Positions 52,783 to 63,128 of a stretch of DNA of 64,000 bases are shown here, piece after piece (the stretch's first letter is position 1; every line of letters starts with the position of its first letter). The position numbers and the translations under genes are program-made. Source of the DNA: Bradyrhizobium sp. URHD0069 (lineage in GTDB: Bacteria; Pseudomonadota; Alphaproteobacteria; Rhizobiales; Xanthobacteraceae); NCBI RefSeq assembly GCF_000701345.1, contig NZ_JNIJ01000012.1:1-64000 (forward strand), written 5' to 3'. The notes beneath the pieces were generated by a model. It had not been told where the DNA came from. It ran no database searches and saw nothing but the letters and a program-made list of their open reading frames with translations.

Positions 52783-54900
52783 CTATTGAATTCTGATGAC
52801 AACTGTGTCCGCGGCGCCCATGGCGTCGATCACGGTCAATCTGGCAAAGCCCGGGCCGGGCGGATCGATCAGGCGCTGGCGCCGACCATCGATTTCACCC
52901 ACCGACACGCCATTTACCAGCATGGTCATCGGCAGCACGCCGCCAGCAACCTTGACCGGCATCGCGGAGAATTCCGTGCCGCCGGAGCGGTCCACGTCAA
53001 TCCGCGAACCGTTCAATGGGAACTGGATGCGCGGTGCCTGCTCACTTCCAGGCCGGACCAGGTCGCCCACAGGACGAAATCGCCGCAGAGGCAGCGGAAG
53101 TTTGGCATTGCTCGCGACCAGTGCCCCCTTTGGCGGCTTCGGCAGGGCTGCGGGGAGTTTTCCGGTCCGGGCAAAGGCATCGAACAGAATGGGCGCCGCG
53201 GCGGTACGGCCGACCAGACCGGGCACAGGTGCGCCGTCGGGACGTCCGACCCAGACCCCGATAGTCATGCGGCCGTCAAAGCCGACCGACCAGGCATCGC
53301 GATAGCCGTAGCTGGTGCCGGTCTTGAACGCGATACGGTTGTGCGCGGCGTTCTCAGGCGGCGGCGTGCCAATCAGCACGTTGCCGACCTGCCACGCTGC
53401 GACCTGGTCGAGCAGCCGCAGCGTATCGCCCTGGTCGTCTTTCGCGATCTCGCGCAGCGTCCGCGTGTTTCCGAGCCGCGCCAGCCCGGAATAAAGCTGC
53501 ACCAGATCCTGCAGCGTGACGCCGACACCGCCGAGACCCATCGCAAGGCCCGGCGCCTCATCCTTCGGCAGCACCAGATTGGCTCCCGCCTGCTTCAACC
53601 GCGACGACAACCGACTGGCGCCGACGCGATCGAGCAGCGCGATCGCCGGTACGTTCAGCGACAGTTGCAGTGCCTTGCGCACCGGGACCGTTCCCTGAAA
53701 CGTCATATCGAAATTTTCCGGCGCGTAGCTGCCGAACCGGATCGGCCGGTCGTCGATCAGGCTTTCCGGATGAACGAAGCCGTCTTCGAACGCGAGACCA
53801 TAGATGAACGGTTTCAGCGTCGATCCCGGCGAGCGCACAGCGCGGGTCATATCGACCTGCCCTGCTCGCCGGTCGTCGAAATAATCAGGCGACCCAATCC
53901 GCGCCAGCACGTCGCCGCTTTCACTATCCACCGCGATGATGCCGACGGAAATATTTGGGCCCAATGCGGCCGCGCGGTCGCGCGCCAGCGCTTCCAGATT
54001 TCTCTGCAAACCGGAATCCAGCGTCAGCTTGAGGACGGTTGCATCTTTCACGATGGCCATCGCCTGATCGGCGGAATGCGGCGCCAGAATGGGCATCGGC
54101 TTGCGCAGCTTTGACACCGGCACGGCTTTCGCGTGAGCGGCGTCTTCCTCCGGCACGCGTCCGTCTTCAGCCATGCGGTCGAGAACGCGGTCGCGCGCCA
54201 GACGTGCGACATTGGGGTAACGATCGAGCCTGCGGGTTTCTGGCGACTGCGGCAAAGCCACCAGCAGCGTCGATTCCGCGAGCGACAATCGTTTCGGCTC
54301 CTTGCCGAAATAGGCGATTGAGGCTGCACGAATGCCCTCGAGATTGCCGCCGAACGGTGCCAGCGCCAGATACAGATCGAGAATCTGTTCCTTGTTCAGC
54401 TGCCGCTCGATTTGCAGCGCCCGGACCATCTGCCGCAGCTTGGCATAAACCGAGCGCTCGCGACGCGGCTCCATCAACCGCGCCAGCTGCATCGTGATGG
54501 TGGAGCCGCCGGAAACGATGTGGCCACGCGTGATCAGCTGAAACGCGGCGCGGCCCAAGGCCAGAAGATCGACCCCGGCATGGGAATAGAAGCGTCGGTC
54601 TTCGTAATTCAGCAGCAGCTTGAGGTAGGTCGGATCGACATCGGTTTTGGCATCGACCGGCAGCCGCCAGCGGCCATCGGCCATGGCGTAAGCGCGCAAC
54701 AGCTTGCCATTGCGGTCGACGATGGTGATGGAGACCTTTCTGGCCTGAGCCAGCGGCAGCGGCCCGAGTGAGACGACCCACGCCACAAAGACACTCATCA
54801 GGATCGAGCCAAGAGCGGCGGTGACCGCCGCTACCGGCTTGATCCTTCGCCGACGCCGCTCTCGATGCGTCTCCGGCGCTATGGGTGTCGAAGTGCTCAT
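52783..54900 (-). CDS. pbpC: Penicillin-binding protein 1C
   Basis: Bifunctional peptidoglycan enzyme, 705 residues. A membrane anchor lies at 22-48. The transglycosylase (GT51) domain has its catalytic Glu100 in NYEDRRFYSHAGVD and SGGSTITMQLARL. The transpeptidase has SxxK at S360-K363 (SPGSTLKPF) and KTGTSYG at K526. The C-terminal BiPBP_C domain is typical of PBP1C. Its ATG overlaps the stop of the alpha-2-macroglobulin gene (ATGA), the arrangement known for yfhM-pbpC in enterobacteria. Confidence 0.95.
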   Translation of the reverse strand: MSTSTPIAPETHRERRRRRIKPVAAVTAALGSILMSVFVAWVVSLGPLPLAQARKVSITIVDRNGKLLRAYAMADGRWRLPVDAKTDVDPTYLKLLLNYEDRRFYSHAGVDLLALGRAAFQLITRGHIVSGGSTITMQLARLMEPRRERSVYAKLRQMVRALQIERQLNKEQILDLYLALAPFGGNLEGIRAASIAYFGKEPKRLSLAESTLLVALPQSPETRRLDRYPNVARLARDRVLDRMAEDGRVPEEDAAHAKAVPVSKLRKPMPILAPHSADQAMAIVKDATVLKLTLDSGLQRNLEALARDRAAALGPNISVGIIAVDSESGDVLARIGSPDYFDDRRAGQVDMTRAVRSPGSTLKPFIYGLAFEDGFVHPESLIDDRPIRFGSYAPENFDMTFQGTVPVRKALQLSLNVPAIALLDRVGASRLSSRLKQAGANLVLPKDEAPGLAMGLGGVGVTLQDLVQLYSGLARLGNTRTLREIAKDDQGDTLRLLDQVAAWQVGNVLIGTPPPENAAHNRIAFKTGTSYGYRDAWSVGFDGRMTIGVWVGRPDGAPVPGLVGRTAAAPILFDAFARTGKLPAALPKPPKGALVASNAKLPLPLRRFRPVGDLVRPGSEQAPRIQFPLNGSRIDVDRSGGTEFSAMPVKVAGGVLPMTMLVNGVSVGEIDGRRQRLIDPPGPGFARLTVIDAMGAADTVVIRIQ

Positions 54901-57900
54901 TTCGCCGCACGCACCTCGACTGAACCGGTGCCGGTGCGGCCGTAGCGTGAGGGGTTGTACATGTCCTCGACATAGGCCTGCGGCAGCACGTACTTGCCCG
55001 GAGACACCGCACGCACGACATAGGCCACCGTAAAGACCGCCTGGTCATCGGCCGCGCGGTCGATTGCCGCCGTGAAACGGTCGTCGCGGAATTCGGTATT
55101 TTCCGGCTCTTCGCCATCCTCGATCCAGTCCAGCGTGCCGGTATCGCCTGACGAGACCAGATGCGGATTATCGATCTCGAGGCCGGCCGGGAGATAATCC
55201 GACACCATGATGTGACCGTATTCCGGCTTGGCCTCGGTGATCTTCAAAACGACGGCGAAGCGATCGTTCTGCTTGGCCTTCGACACATCGGCGGGCTTGC
55301 CGTCGAGTGTGAAGTAATTGCGCTCGATCTTGAATCCGTTCGACGCCGCCGGCTCCGGCGTGATCGGCGCGCCGCTGACCGAGACCACCGCCTGCACCGT
55401 CGCATCGCCGGTGTTGGTGATCTTGATCGGCTTGCCGGCCATCTCGGCGGCCTTGTAGCTGCGATAGAGCGCCGTCTTGACCGGCGCGCCATCGAGATCG
55501 AGCGTCAGCGTTTCCTTCGACAGCGCGCGCGAGGCCAGCACCAGCCAGGCATTCTCCTGGGTCGACGTATACGGCGTCAGCCCGCGTGCCACCTCCACGC
55601 GCGCGACCGCCTGCGTCAGCGTCGCCCTCGGTGCGTTGCCTTCGCTCGCAAGCGAAACCAATGCTGCGGCATCGCGGAGCGCCGAACCGTAGTCGACGCG
55701 TCCGAACTGCAGCACCGGTTGCGGCGCGAGGCTTTCGAGTGCGGCGGCATAGACCCGCTCTGCCCTGGTCTTGTCGCCGACCAGCGCCAGCGCCGCCGCC
55801 AATTGCGATTTTGCAATCGGCGTCGCCAGATTGCTCAGTTTGGTGTCGGCGAGATAGCGCAGATCGCCGATCGGCGCCGCGCCGTTGCGGGCGAGAACGT
55901 AAAGGCCATAAGCGAGAACGCGCCCACCGTCCTTTTCAGGCTCGTTTGCGTTGACGACGGAGTTGCGGATGCGATCGAGCGCGCTCTTGAACGAGACATC
56001 CGGCACCGCAAATCCCTTTTCGCGGGCGCGGGTCAGGAAGTCCGTCACATAGGCATCAAGCCAGGCGTCCTCACCGCCGGCCGACCACAGTCCGAACGAC
56101 CCGTTCGAACCTTGCCGCGCCAAGAGCCGGTCGATGGCATCCTTGATGCGCTGGTCGATCTCAGTGTCCATTGCCAGATGCGCGCCGGCCGCCAGATCGT
56201 TGACATAGAGCAGCGGCATGGCGCGGCTCGTGATCTGTTCCGAACAGCCATGGGGATAGCGGTCCAGCGCCTTCAGGATGGTCGCGGCATCGAGTGCCGT
56301 GGAGAGGCTGACGGATAGCGAGACGCCGCCGGTGCCCTGGACCAGGTCCGAGAACATGTCGGAGGTCAGGGTCAGGCTTTCGCCCTTAGCCAGCGTGCGG
56401 ATCGCGCGGCGCGCGAGGATCTGCGTCGCCGCCTTGACGTCGAGCGCATAGTGCCGCGCCAGCGTCAGCCCGTTCGGTCCCCTGATATCGACGTCGAGCT
56501 GGGCGGTTCCGGCGCCGCCGGCATCGAGCCCCAGCGACATCGAGGTCCGCTGCTTGGCCGCGAGCTTCACCGTGGTCGCGGGATTGCCAGTGACCTTCAC
56601 CGGCCCCGATGTCTTGACGTCGATAGTGTAGTCGCCCGGCGCGCCCTCGACGTTGTCGAGATCGAGGCTCAGGGTGCCGTGGTCGCCATTGAGCAGGAAG
56701 CGCGGCAGCGTCGCCGTCAGGACCACAGGATCACGCACCGTGACGTCGGTCGTGGCTCGCCCAAGTTTGGTGGCGGTCCACGCCACCGCCATCACCCGTG
56801 CGGTGCCGGCGAACTCCGGAAGGTCGAAGCTGATTTCGGCCGAGCCGTCGGCGCCGACCGTGACAATCCCGGAATACAGCGCCAGGGGCTTTTGCGTCGG
56901 CGGACTGCCCTGCAGCTCCGCGCCGGCGGAATCGCCCCCGGTCTTGAGCTGGCCGCGGGTGCCCTGCATGCCGTCGATCAACTGCCCGTAGAGATCGCGG
57001 ATTTCCGACGTCATGCGGCGCTGGCCGAGATAGTAGTCGTCCGGCGCCGGCGGCTTGTAACTGGTCAGGTTGAGGATACCGACGTCGACCGCGGCGACGA
57101 CGATCTTCGCGTCCTCGCCCGGGTTGAGGCCGCCGAGCTTGACCGGCAGTTTCAGCGTGGTGTTGGGACGCACCAAAGCCGGCGGCGAAAGATTGACCTG
57201 GAGCGTGCGGGTCTTCTTGTCGATGCCGAACCATTTCAACCCAATCGCCCGTCCCGGCATCCGAAGTGCGGCGGCATCGAGCGGGCGGCGCAGCGTCGCC
57301 ACGACATAGGCGCCGGTGCCCCAATCCTTGCCCACGGGAATCTTGACCTGCGCCGTGCCTTCCTTGACGTCGGTAGTCTGCGTCGTGAGCAGCCGATCGC
57401 CCAGCACATTGATGGTCAATTTGCCGGCCGAGCGCGCATTGACCGACACCACCATGATATCACCGGATTGATATTCCGGTTTGTCGATCGAGGTTTCCAG
57501 AAGGTCCGGCGTATCGGCGCTGCCGTCGGAATACCAGCCGACATCGAATTGCACCGACGTCAGCGGCCCGTCGGCCTCGACCGATTTAACGTCGAGGCGA
57601 TAGCGACCGGGCTGCGGCGAAAGGGTGATCCGCGACGGCTTGTCCGCAGCAATGCCGAGATCGCCATCCGCGACGCGCGAGGTCGATTTGACTGGCTCGT
57701 ATTCCCAGAACGAACTCTGGCGATACCATTGGTAGCGGGATTCGATCTTCAACAGCTCGTATCGCAGTCCATCGCGCGCCAGCTGCTTGCCGTCGGGGGC
57801 GACGAACACAACGTCGAAACCGGCTTTGTCGCCTTCCGCGACACTCTTGTCGCCGAACAGAGGCTTAACGCCGATCATGGCCGCCACTGGGGCGACCGGC

Positions 57901-60101
57901 AGTACCAGCTTGCGCTCGACCGCGCGGCCGCCGGCTTCCGCCATGCGGATAAAGATCTGGGCTTCCTGCGGACGGGTCGATGACGGCGGCTTTGGAAGGC
58001 TTACCGGAAAAGTCGCGACGCCGTTGGCGTCAGCCTCGGGCAGATTTTCGATCGGCGTGCGCTCGTTGCTAGCGGTCTCTTCGTCGGCGACGCCGAACCG
58101 ATAGCCGGGGAAGCCCGGCCGGCTCGAGGCCGGGGCGACCAGCAGGTCACCCTCCAACTGCAGCCCCGAAGCAGGCGCGCCATAAAGAAAATGGCCGTCG
58201 ACCTTAAGTTCTGTGGGAGATTCAGCTTTGATCTGCTTGTCTTTGCTGGACAAATCGAATTCGATGCGCTCGGGGACGTAATCCTCGACCATGAAAGTGG
58301 TTTCGCCAACTGACGAGCCCTTCGGATCGGTGAAGGCCCGCACCCGCCAGGTCCCGGTCGGGACGGCCGAATTGAGCGGCAATGTCATGCTGCGACCGCC
58401 CGCACCTTGGTCCGCCAACACAGCCCGGCGAAATTCGACGCCGTCGGGCCGCTCGACTACCAGCGTCAGCGGCCCGCCGGTCACGGCATTGCCCTGGCCG
58501 TCGCGCAGCAGCGCGGTGAGATACACGGTCTCGCTGGACCGATAGACCCCACGTTCGGCATAGACGAAGGCATCGGCGCCTGCGGGCACGGCCCTCCCCG
58601 AAACGCCGCGGTCGGAGAGGTCGAAGGCGTTGGATTTGAGGCTGAGGAACGCGTAGTCGGTTTTTTCGCCGGTCACGGTCAACATTGCCGGCGACAGACC
58701 GCGCTCGCCGAGCGCGAGCCCCGCCTCGAACAGCACGTGACCGGAATCGTCGGTTTTCCGGGTTGCCAGAATCTCGTTGTTGCGCGCGACCAGACGCACC
58801 TCGGCTTTCGCGACCGCACCCGTCGACGCCAGCGAATTGACAAAAATGTGGATGCCGTCGTTGCCCGAAAATGCCGTAAGGCCGAGATCGGAAACGATGA
58901 ACCATTGCGTCGCCAGCGACGAGTCGTCGTTGCTGCCCGGGCCTTTGGCCGCAGCCGTCATGACGTAGACGCCCGGCTGCAGATCGCCGAGCGCCTGGTC
59001 GACCGGAAATGCCGTGGTGACGTCCTGATTGAGCGTGGTCGCGGTCGCGAGTTCGCCCGACCAGACCTTCACACCCCGCTCGTCGCCGAGGTCGGAAAGC
59101 TCATATTTGCTCAGCGCCCGCTGAAAGTCGCTGCCGATCACCGTATTGATCAGGTTGCGATCGCCGATCCTGAACACGTCAACCGTTACCGCAGGGGTGT
59201 TGACGCTGACCAGGGGGATGCCCCGCTGGCCAGTCCGTGGCAGCACATAGGCGCGCCCGGTAAAGCGCACGAACGGCTTGCGGTCCCGCACATAGATATT
59301 GAATTCAGCCGATTTGGGCAGGGTTTCCTTGACAGTGGACGGCAGCCCGGCGCGCAGATTGATGTTGTAGCGCTCGCCGTGCTTCAGGCCGTCGACGCAG
59401 AGTTGTTTGGCTTCCGACGACAGCGCCGGCTTGTCGCTGCCCGCCAGCGCCAAAAATGGCGCAAAGTCGGTGCGTTTGGCGAGGTCCTCGGAGAACTGGA
59501 AACAGGCCCGCGGCGACGCCGAGTCGGAGTCCACCGTGTAATCCAGCAGCCGGAAACCATGCTCGTCGCGCATCTTTTCGTATGGCCCGCGCACCTCGGC
59601 GACTTCACGCAGATCGAGCGACAGCCGCAGCGTGTCCAGCGCCGGGCGCCACAGCTTTCGCTCCGACATCGCGCGTCCGAGCACGGCGAGCGCGTCGGCC
59701 TCTTCCCCGGTATTGCCGGCGCGCTGATAGGCGATGTAGGCAGCGGTTGAGGCGCGTTCCAGGAGCAAGGTCTGCTCGCTGCTGTTCTTCGGCCCGATCT
59801 GGAAGATGACGCGGGCCAACCGCAGCCAATTGCCGCTATCCTCCGGGGCGACGGCTGCAATTTGCCCGAGGATTTGCAGGCCGGTCCGGAAGTCGCTGCG
59901 CTTGAAGGCGGCATCGGCGTCGGTCCGCAAGGTCGCCCCCGACTTCGCGACCGGCCCGGCTTCGCTCTTGATCTGGGCTTCCAGCTTGAGCGCCGAATCG
60001 GCCAGATCGTCGCGCTTGAACGCCTTGTCCGCCGCCTGCGCCGTGACGAGGCCAAGCGCCAGCGTTGCGCAAAGCGTTGCGGCGCGAACCAAACCAATCA
60101 T
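54897..60101 (-). CDS. Bacterial alpha-2-macroglobulin
   Basis: Large periplasmic protease trap, 1734 residues. There is an N-terminal signal peptide (to about 25, AQA-ADKAF). There is no lipobox Cys, so unlike E. coli YfhM it may not be a lipoprotein. TPR-like repeats appear near residues 40-160, then several MG domains. The thioester motif GCSEQ is present (Cys1286), so it should be able to trap attacking proteases covalently. ATG 60101 has GGGAG upstream; the frame is open 72 codons before it. It pairs with pbpC, consistent with guarding the envelope when the wall is breached. Confidence 0.93.
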   Translation of the reverse strand: MIGLVRAATLCATLALGLVTAQAADKAFKRDDLADSALKLEAQIKSEAGPVAKSGATLRTDADAAFKRSDFRTGLQILGQIAAVAPEDSGNWLRLARVIFQIGPKNSSEQTLLLERASTAAYIAYQRAGNTGEEADALAVLGRAMSERKLWRPALDTLRLSLDLREVAEVRGPYEKMRDEHGFRLLDYTVDSDSASPRACFQFSEDLAKRTDFAPFLALAGSDKPALSSEAKQLCVDGLKHGERYNINLRAGLPSTVKETLPKSAEFNIYVRDRKPFVRFTGRAYVLPRTGQRGIPLVSVNTPAVTVDVFRIGDRNLINTVIGSDFQRALSKYELSDLGDERGVKVWSGELATATTLNQDVTTAFPVDQALGDLQPGVYVMTAAAKGPGSNDDSSLATQWFIVSDLGLTAFSGNDGIHIFVNSLASTGAVAKAEVRLVARNNEILATRKTDDSGHVLFEAGLALGERGLSPAMLTVTGEKTDYAFLSLKSNAFDLSDRGVSGRAVPAGADAFVYAERGVYRSSETVYLTALLRDGQGNAVTGGPLTLVVERPDGVEFRRAVLADQGAGGRSMTLPLNSAVPTGTWRVRAFTDPKGSSVGETTFMVEDYVPERIEFDLSSKDKQIKAESPTELKVDGHFLYGAPASGLQLEGDLLVAPASSRPGFPGYRFGVADEETASNERTPIENLPEADANGVATFPVSLPKPPSSTRPQEAQIFIRMAEAGGRAVERKLVLPVAPVAAMIGVKPLFGDKSVAEGDKAGFDVVFVAPDGKQLARDGLRYELLKIESRYQWYRQSSFWEYEPVKSTSRVADGDLGIAADKPSRITLSPQPGRYRLDVKSVEADGPLTSVQFDVGWYSDGSADTPDLLETSIDKPEYQSGDIMVVSVNARSAGKLTINVLGDRLLTTQTTDVKEGTAQVKIPVGKDWGTGAYVVATLRRPLDAAALRMPGRAIGLKWFGIDKKTRTLQVNLSPPALVRPNTTLKLPVKLGGLNPGEDAKIVVAAVDVGILNLTSYKPPAPDDYYLGQRRMTSEIRDLYGQLIDGMQGTRGQLKTGGDSAGAELQGSPPTQKPLALYSGIVTVGADGSAEISFDLPEFAGTARVMAVAWTATKLGRATTDVTVRDPVVLTATLPRFLLNGDHGTLSLDLDNVEGAPGDYTIDVKTSGPVKVTGNPATTVKLAAKQRTSMSLGLDAGGAGTAQLDVDIRGPNGLTLARHYALDVKAATQILARRAIRTLAKGESLTLTSDMFSDLVQGTGGVSLSVSLSTALDAATILKALDRYPHGCSEQITSRAMPLLYVNDLAAGAHLAMDTEIDQRIKDAIDRLLARQGSNGSFGLWSAGGEDAWLDAYVTDFLTRAREKGFAVPDVSFKSALDRIRNSVVNANEPEKDGGRVLAYGLYVLARNGAAPIGDLRYLADTKLSNLATPIAKSQLAAALALVGDKTRAERVYAAALESLAPQPVLQFGRVDYGSALRDAAALVSLASEGNAPRATLTQAVARVEVARGLTPYTSTQENAWLVLASRALSKETLTLDLDGAPVKTALYRSYKAAEMAGKPIKITNTGDATVQAVVSVSGAPITPEPAASNGFKIERNYFTLDGKPADVSKAKQNDRFAVVLKITEAKPEYGHIMVSDYLPAGLEIDNPHLVSSGDTGTLDWIEDGEEPENTEFRDDRFTAAIDRAADDQAVFTVAYVVRAVSPGKYVLPQAYVEDMYNPSRYGRTGTGSVEVRAAK

Positions 60102-60386
60102 GATGGAACTCCCTGCGCGGACGAAGGCCGCGTGATGAACAGAGGTGCGCTGGAAGGTGACGGGCTCATGGCGATGGAACAAGGCGGCAAAAAAGTCGCA
60201 TACGACATGGCCAAAGCGAACCCCTCGCTGCGCCGGCCGTCGGCGGCGCGGCGGAGCAATACGTTGAGGGTGGACTGACGCAGCGGTCCACCGCTTAGGC
60301 TTTGTCGCTCGGTCCATGAAAACGGTTCGGAACGGGCTTGGCGGGAAAGCGGATTTTTCATATTGGGAGTGCTATGAATGCCCGAC

Positions 60387-60463
60387 GGTCCCATAGCTCA
60401 ACTGGATAGAGTAACGGATTTCTACTCCGTGGGTTGCAGGTTCGAATCCTGCTGGGATCGCCA
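60387..60463 (+). tRNA. tRNA-Arg (TCT)
   Basis: Acceptor stem GGTCCCA / TGGGATC (one G-U), D-arm, anticodon stem ACGGA / TCCGT with loop TTTCTAC giving anticodon TCT, T-arm CAGGTTCGAATCCTG, and encoded CCA. 77 bases. Confidence 0.96.
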
Positions 60464-60801
60464 ATGATATCAACGAGATGATTGTTTCGGCGGGTCGTTT
60501 TTGGTGTTGCGTTCTGTAATGTAAAAAGCCCTGCCCTTTGATCTCAGGCTTTCCCGTCTAGTCCCGCTCAGTCCACGCAACACGGCGTTTCGTTATTTGT
60601 TCTGGTTTGTGGTGTTCGAACGGGGAGCGATCGAAAGCAGGAAAGGCGGCCCGACGCACGACGTTGCCGGACGACATACGTCGGGCCTTGAGCCTGAGAA
60701 CCCAACTATTTCGGTACTCAAACGCGAAGGCTTAAAGCCGATGCGCGCTTGGCCGTCTGTTCACTTTGCGACATTGAAAACAGGATATCCGTCGCAAGTA
60801 G
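60464..60801. other. Region downstream of tRNA-Arg
   Basis: About 340 bases with no recognisable gene. One plus-strand frame (60597-60821) lacks a ribosome-binding site and resembles nothing. No copy of the tRNA-Arg 3' end was noticed nearby, so there is no sign of an island boundary here within the window. Confidence 0.4.
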
Positions 60802-60831
60802 AAAAAAACCCGCCGGCGTGAACCGGCAGGG
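60802..60831 (-). terminator. Intrinsic terminator (minus strand)
   Basis: On the minus strand CCC-T-GCCGG / CCGGC-GGG pair with a one-base bulge and a 6-base loop, followed by seven T. It would end the transcript from the 35-aa gene and the hlyD relic upstream. Confidence 0.8.
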
Positions 60832-60924
60832 CCTGAGGTGAAAACCCCAGAAGGCGCCGCGAGCACCGCTCAATCGAGTCCGGCGCTTCGAAGCTAGGTC
60901 CTGCGATGCCTCCAAGGCGGAACG

Positions 60925-61032
60925 CTAGGAGGCGGAATTGAGGCTCTTGTTGTGCTTCCGCTTCTTCGCTTCCTGATTGATGGCCTTGACGGCGGGCATG
61001 AAGGATTCGCGAATAGTAGGCGAACGAACCAT
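60925..61032 (-). CDS. Small basic protein (35 aa)
   Basis: A 35-residue frame, MVRSPTIRESFMPAVKAINQ.., a single Lys/Arg-rich helix ending NKSLNSAS. The ribosome-binding site is weak. The strong terminator about 95 bases downstream on the same strand supports transcription. Function unknown. Confidence 0.4.
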   Translation of the reverse strand: MVRSPTIRESFMPAVKAINQEAKKRKHNKSLNSAS

Positions 61033-61081
61033 TGCTGCTGCGTCGTTTCGCTTCGTCAAAGTCCCGCAAGACTGAAAAAAG

Positions 61082-61645
61082 CTATCGTTCACGAAATGCT
61101 CTGGCAACCTGGTCGAGCAACGGCTTAGTAAGATAGGAGCCCACGGTCCGGTCCCCCGTTTTGATAAACGCCTCAACCGGCATGCCGGGTACCAGCTTGA
61201 CGTCGCCCAGCCGACTGACTTCCGCCGGCTCGATTGCAATTCTCGCCGTGTAGTACGTGATGCCGGTGCGCTGCTCGGTGGTCACGTCGGCAGACACGCG
61301 ACTGACGGTGCCGTTGATTTCGGGTGTGGTGCGCTGGCTGAATGCAGAAAAACGAAGCGACGCGACCTGGCCGACGCGCACCTGATCGATGTCCTGCGGA
61401 GCCACCTTTGCCTCCACCGTCAGGCGATCGGCCGCCGGGACGATCAGCATCAACTGCTCACCCGCGCTGATCACACCGCCGACCGTATGGACGTTCATCT
61501 CATGCACGGTACCTGAAATCGGGGCGCGGATATCGGTCCGCCGCAGTTGATCTTCGGCAGCCACCTTCCGCTCAGTGTACTCATTTACCTTTCCGTCGAT
61601 CTCACGCAGCTCGCGGCCAACCTCGCTCGCAAGCTCGGCTCGATC
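61082..61645 (-). pseudogene. Type I secretion HlyD-type adaptor, 3' fragment
   Basis: The frame carries the C-terminal part of a HlyD/PrtE-type adaptor: end of the coiled coil (RAELASEVGRELREIDGKVNEY), lipoyl-type domain (DIRAPISGTVHEMNVHTVGG), and barrel (VKLVPGMPVEAFIKTGDRTVGSYLTKPLLDQ). An internal GTG at 61564 could start a 160-residue piece. The N-terminal membrane anchor and first ~250 residues are missing, replaced at about 61640-61655 by a secreted-protein gene in another frame. No T1SS ABC transporter gene is nearby. Confidence 0.82.
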
Positions 61646-62550
61646 ATCGCATCCGCTTGCACCTGGATGGTGACAATAGCCGAGGTCTGACCGGCTGGGA
61701 TCGTGCCGTTGAAGGCGAACGGCACAGACGCCGGTCCGCTGAAATCGGCGGCGTCGGCAGCAGCCGATGAAACCTGACCGCTGAAGCTGACATCACCGGT
61801 GGTGCCACCCGCACGCTCGACCGTGAACGTGAAACTGGTTGTTCCGGCATTGCCTTCCGCCTGGGAAATCGAGACAGAGCCGGCCGCGAAAGCGACGGTC
61901 TGGGGTTGCGCGTCAGGCGTGACGACATCCACCGTCAGATTGTCAATGCCGACCTCGTCGCGGTTGCCGCTGCCCGTCGAATTCGGATGCGTGAAGCGCA
62001 GAAAAAGGAAGCCCTGGTCGGCCACATTGAGACCGGTCAGATTGATCACTTCATTCTGAAGGCTGAAGGCCGAGCCGGCGACAGCAGTCGTTGGGGTTGA
62101 AAAATTTGCCAACGTGACTGGCGTGAAGGTCAGTCCGTCTGTGGAAAAAGAAAGTTGAAGATTGTCGGCACGATCGCCGCTGTTGCGGAATGCCCAGTCG
62201 AAGTTGATCGCAAAGCTGTTCGCAGCCGTGCCGGAGGTGTTCTGAATGCGCGCTTCGATGAAGCCGTTGTTGTCAAGCTCAGCCCCGGTTGGCTGGAGCA
62301 TGAGCGCGCGATTGGAGGTAGGCGAGTAGACGCCTGCAGTCGTTGGATCGTTTGCAGCGATATCACCGCGCGAGAAATCATTGTTCGCATTGTCGCCACC
62401 GGCAGAAAAACCATAGGCAGGGTTTGGGTTATCGCTCAGTCCCGCCACACGCCAGATGTCTGAATCAAGTTGGCCAGCGACTGGATTCGGATTGAAGCCA
62501 TCCGCAGTGAAGTTAGCAAAGTTCTCCGAGAAGATGCGAGTCGTGGCCAT
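61585..62550 (-). pseudogene. Calx-beta secreted protein, 5' part truncated by deletion
   Basis: ATG 62550 has GGAG upstream. The 321-codon frame begins MATTRIFSENFANFTADGF, a start known from extracellular nuclease-like and other T1SS-exported proteins. It reads through a jelly-roll-like domain (FAINFDWAFRNSGDRADNLQLSFS, in parts) into a Calx-beta domain (about 225-305; ISQAEGNAGTTSFTFTVERAG). At VQADAMIEP it runs into the HlyD sequence out of frame and ends 15 codons later. The rest of the protein, including any C-terminal RTX export signal, is lost. Confidence 0.8.
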
Positions 62551-63128
62551 TGATAAATCTCCATTGCGAAATAGACAAAAGCAAACCGCAGCGGCACGAA
62601 GGGCTCGTGCAGCATTTGAAATTGGGGGGACGCGTGTGAGGTTGTGTGTGGCGTCAACGAGCGGAGTATAAACAGCCGTTAGTTACAACGCGGTGACGGT
62701 TTATTAACCATTGCCCGTCGGGACGCCGCGAGGGTGGAACGAAGCTGTCGGTCGCGGCGTGCGAAGCCTTGAATCGGGACGCACTCTTTAGCTTCAGTAT
62801 GACGGCTTCAGGCGCGACGCTGAGGTTTCGCGTCGCCCGCCCGCCGAATGCCATTGCGGTGGTCGAACGGCATCGGGCTGTGTTCGTAGGTCAGACATCC
62901 TCAACTGCCGGCCCGACCGAGCATCAGGATGATTCTACGTCGCACGATTTTATTGGGAGCCATCCCGGCTGCGGCAGAAAGACCGGCCGGCGTGACCCGC
63001 CGGAGCGACTTCGCTCCTAGATCAAGGCCCCGCCCCTATTTCGGCAAGCCAACGGCTGAATTCTATGCTCCAGCCCGCCACGGTCCCACGATTTGCAATA
63101 TTAGGCGTAAACCGCTGAATATGTCGCT
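62551..63128. other. Divergent intergenic region
   Basis: About 580 bases between two divergent genes. An AT-rich patch (gtttattaacc, near 62698-62710) is a likely promoter area for the minus-strand gene. Short frames on the plus strand lack ribosome-binding sites. Confidence 0.4.

Noticed and set aside
52672..54114. 480-codon plus-strand frame across pbpC
   Set aside because: Antisense shadow of a well-supported pbpC gene, with biased Arg/Gln/His composition and no family resemblance.
56451..57983. 510-codon plus-strand frame across the alpha-2-macroglobulin gene
   Set aside because: Antisense shadow caused by high G+C; no ribosome-binding site or known domain.
60597..60821. 74-codon plus-strand frame after tRNA-Arg, considered as an integrase relic
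   Set aside because: No tyrosine-recombinase motif (R..HxxR..Y) is visible and no tRNA-Arg 3' duplicate was noticed in the window.
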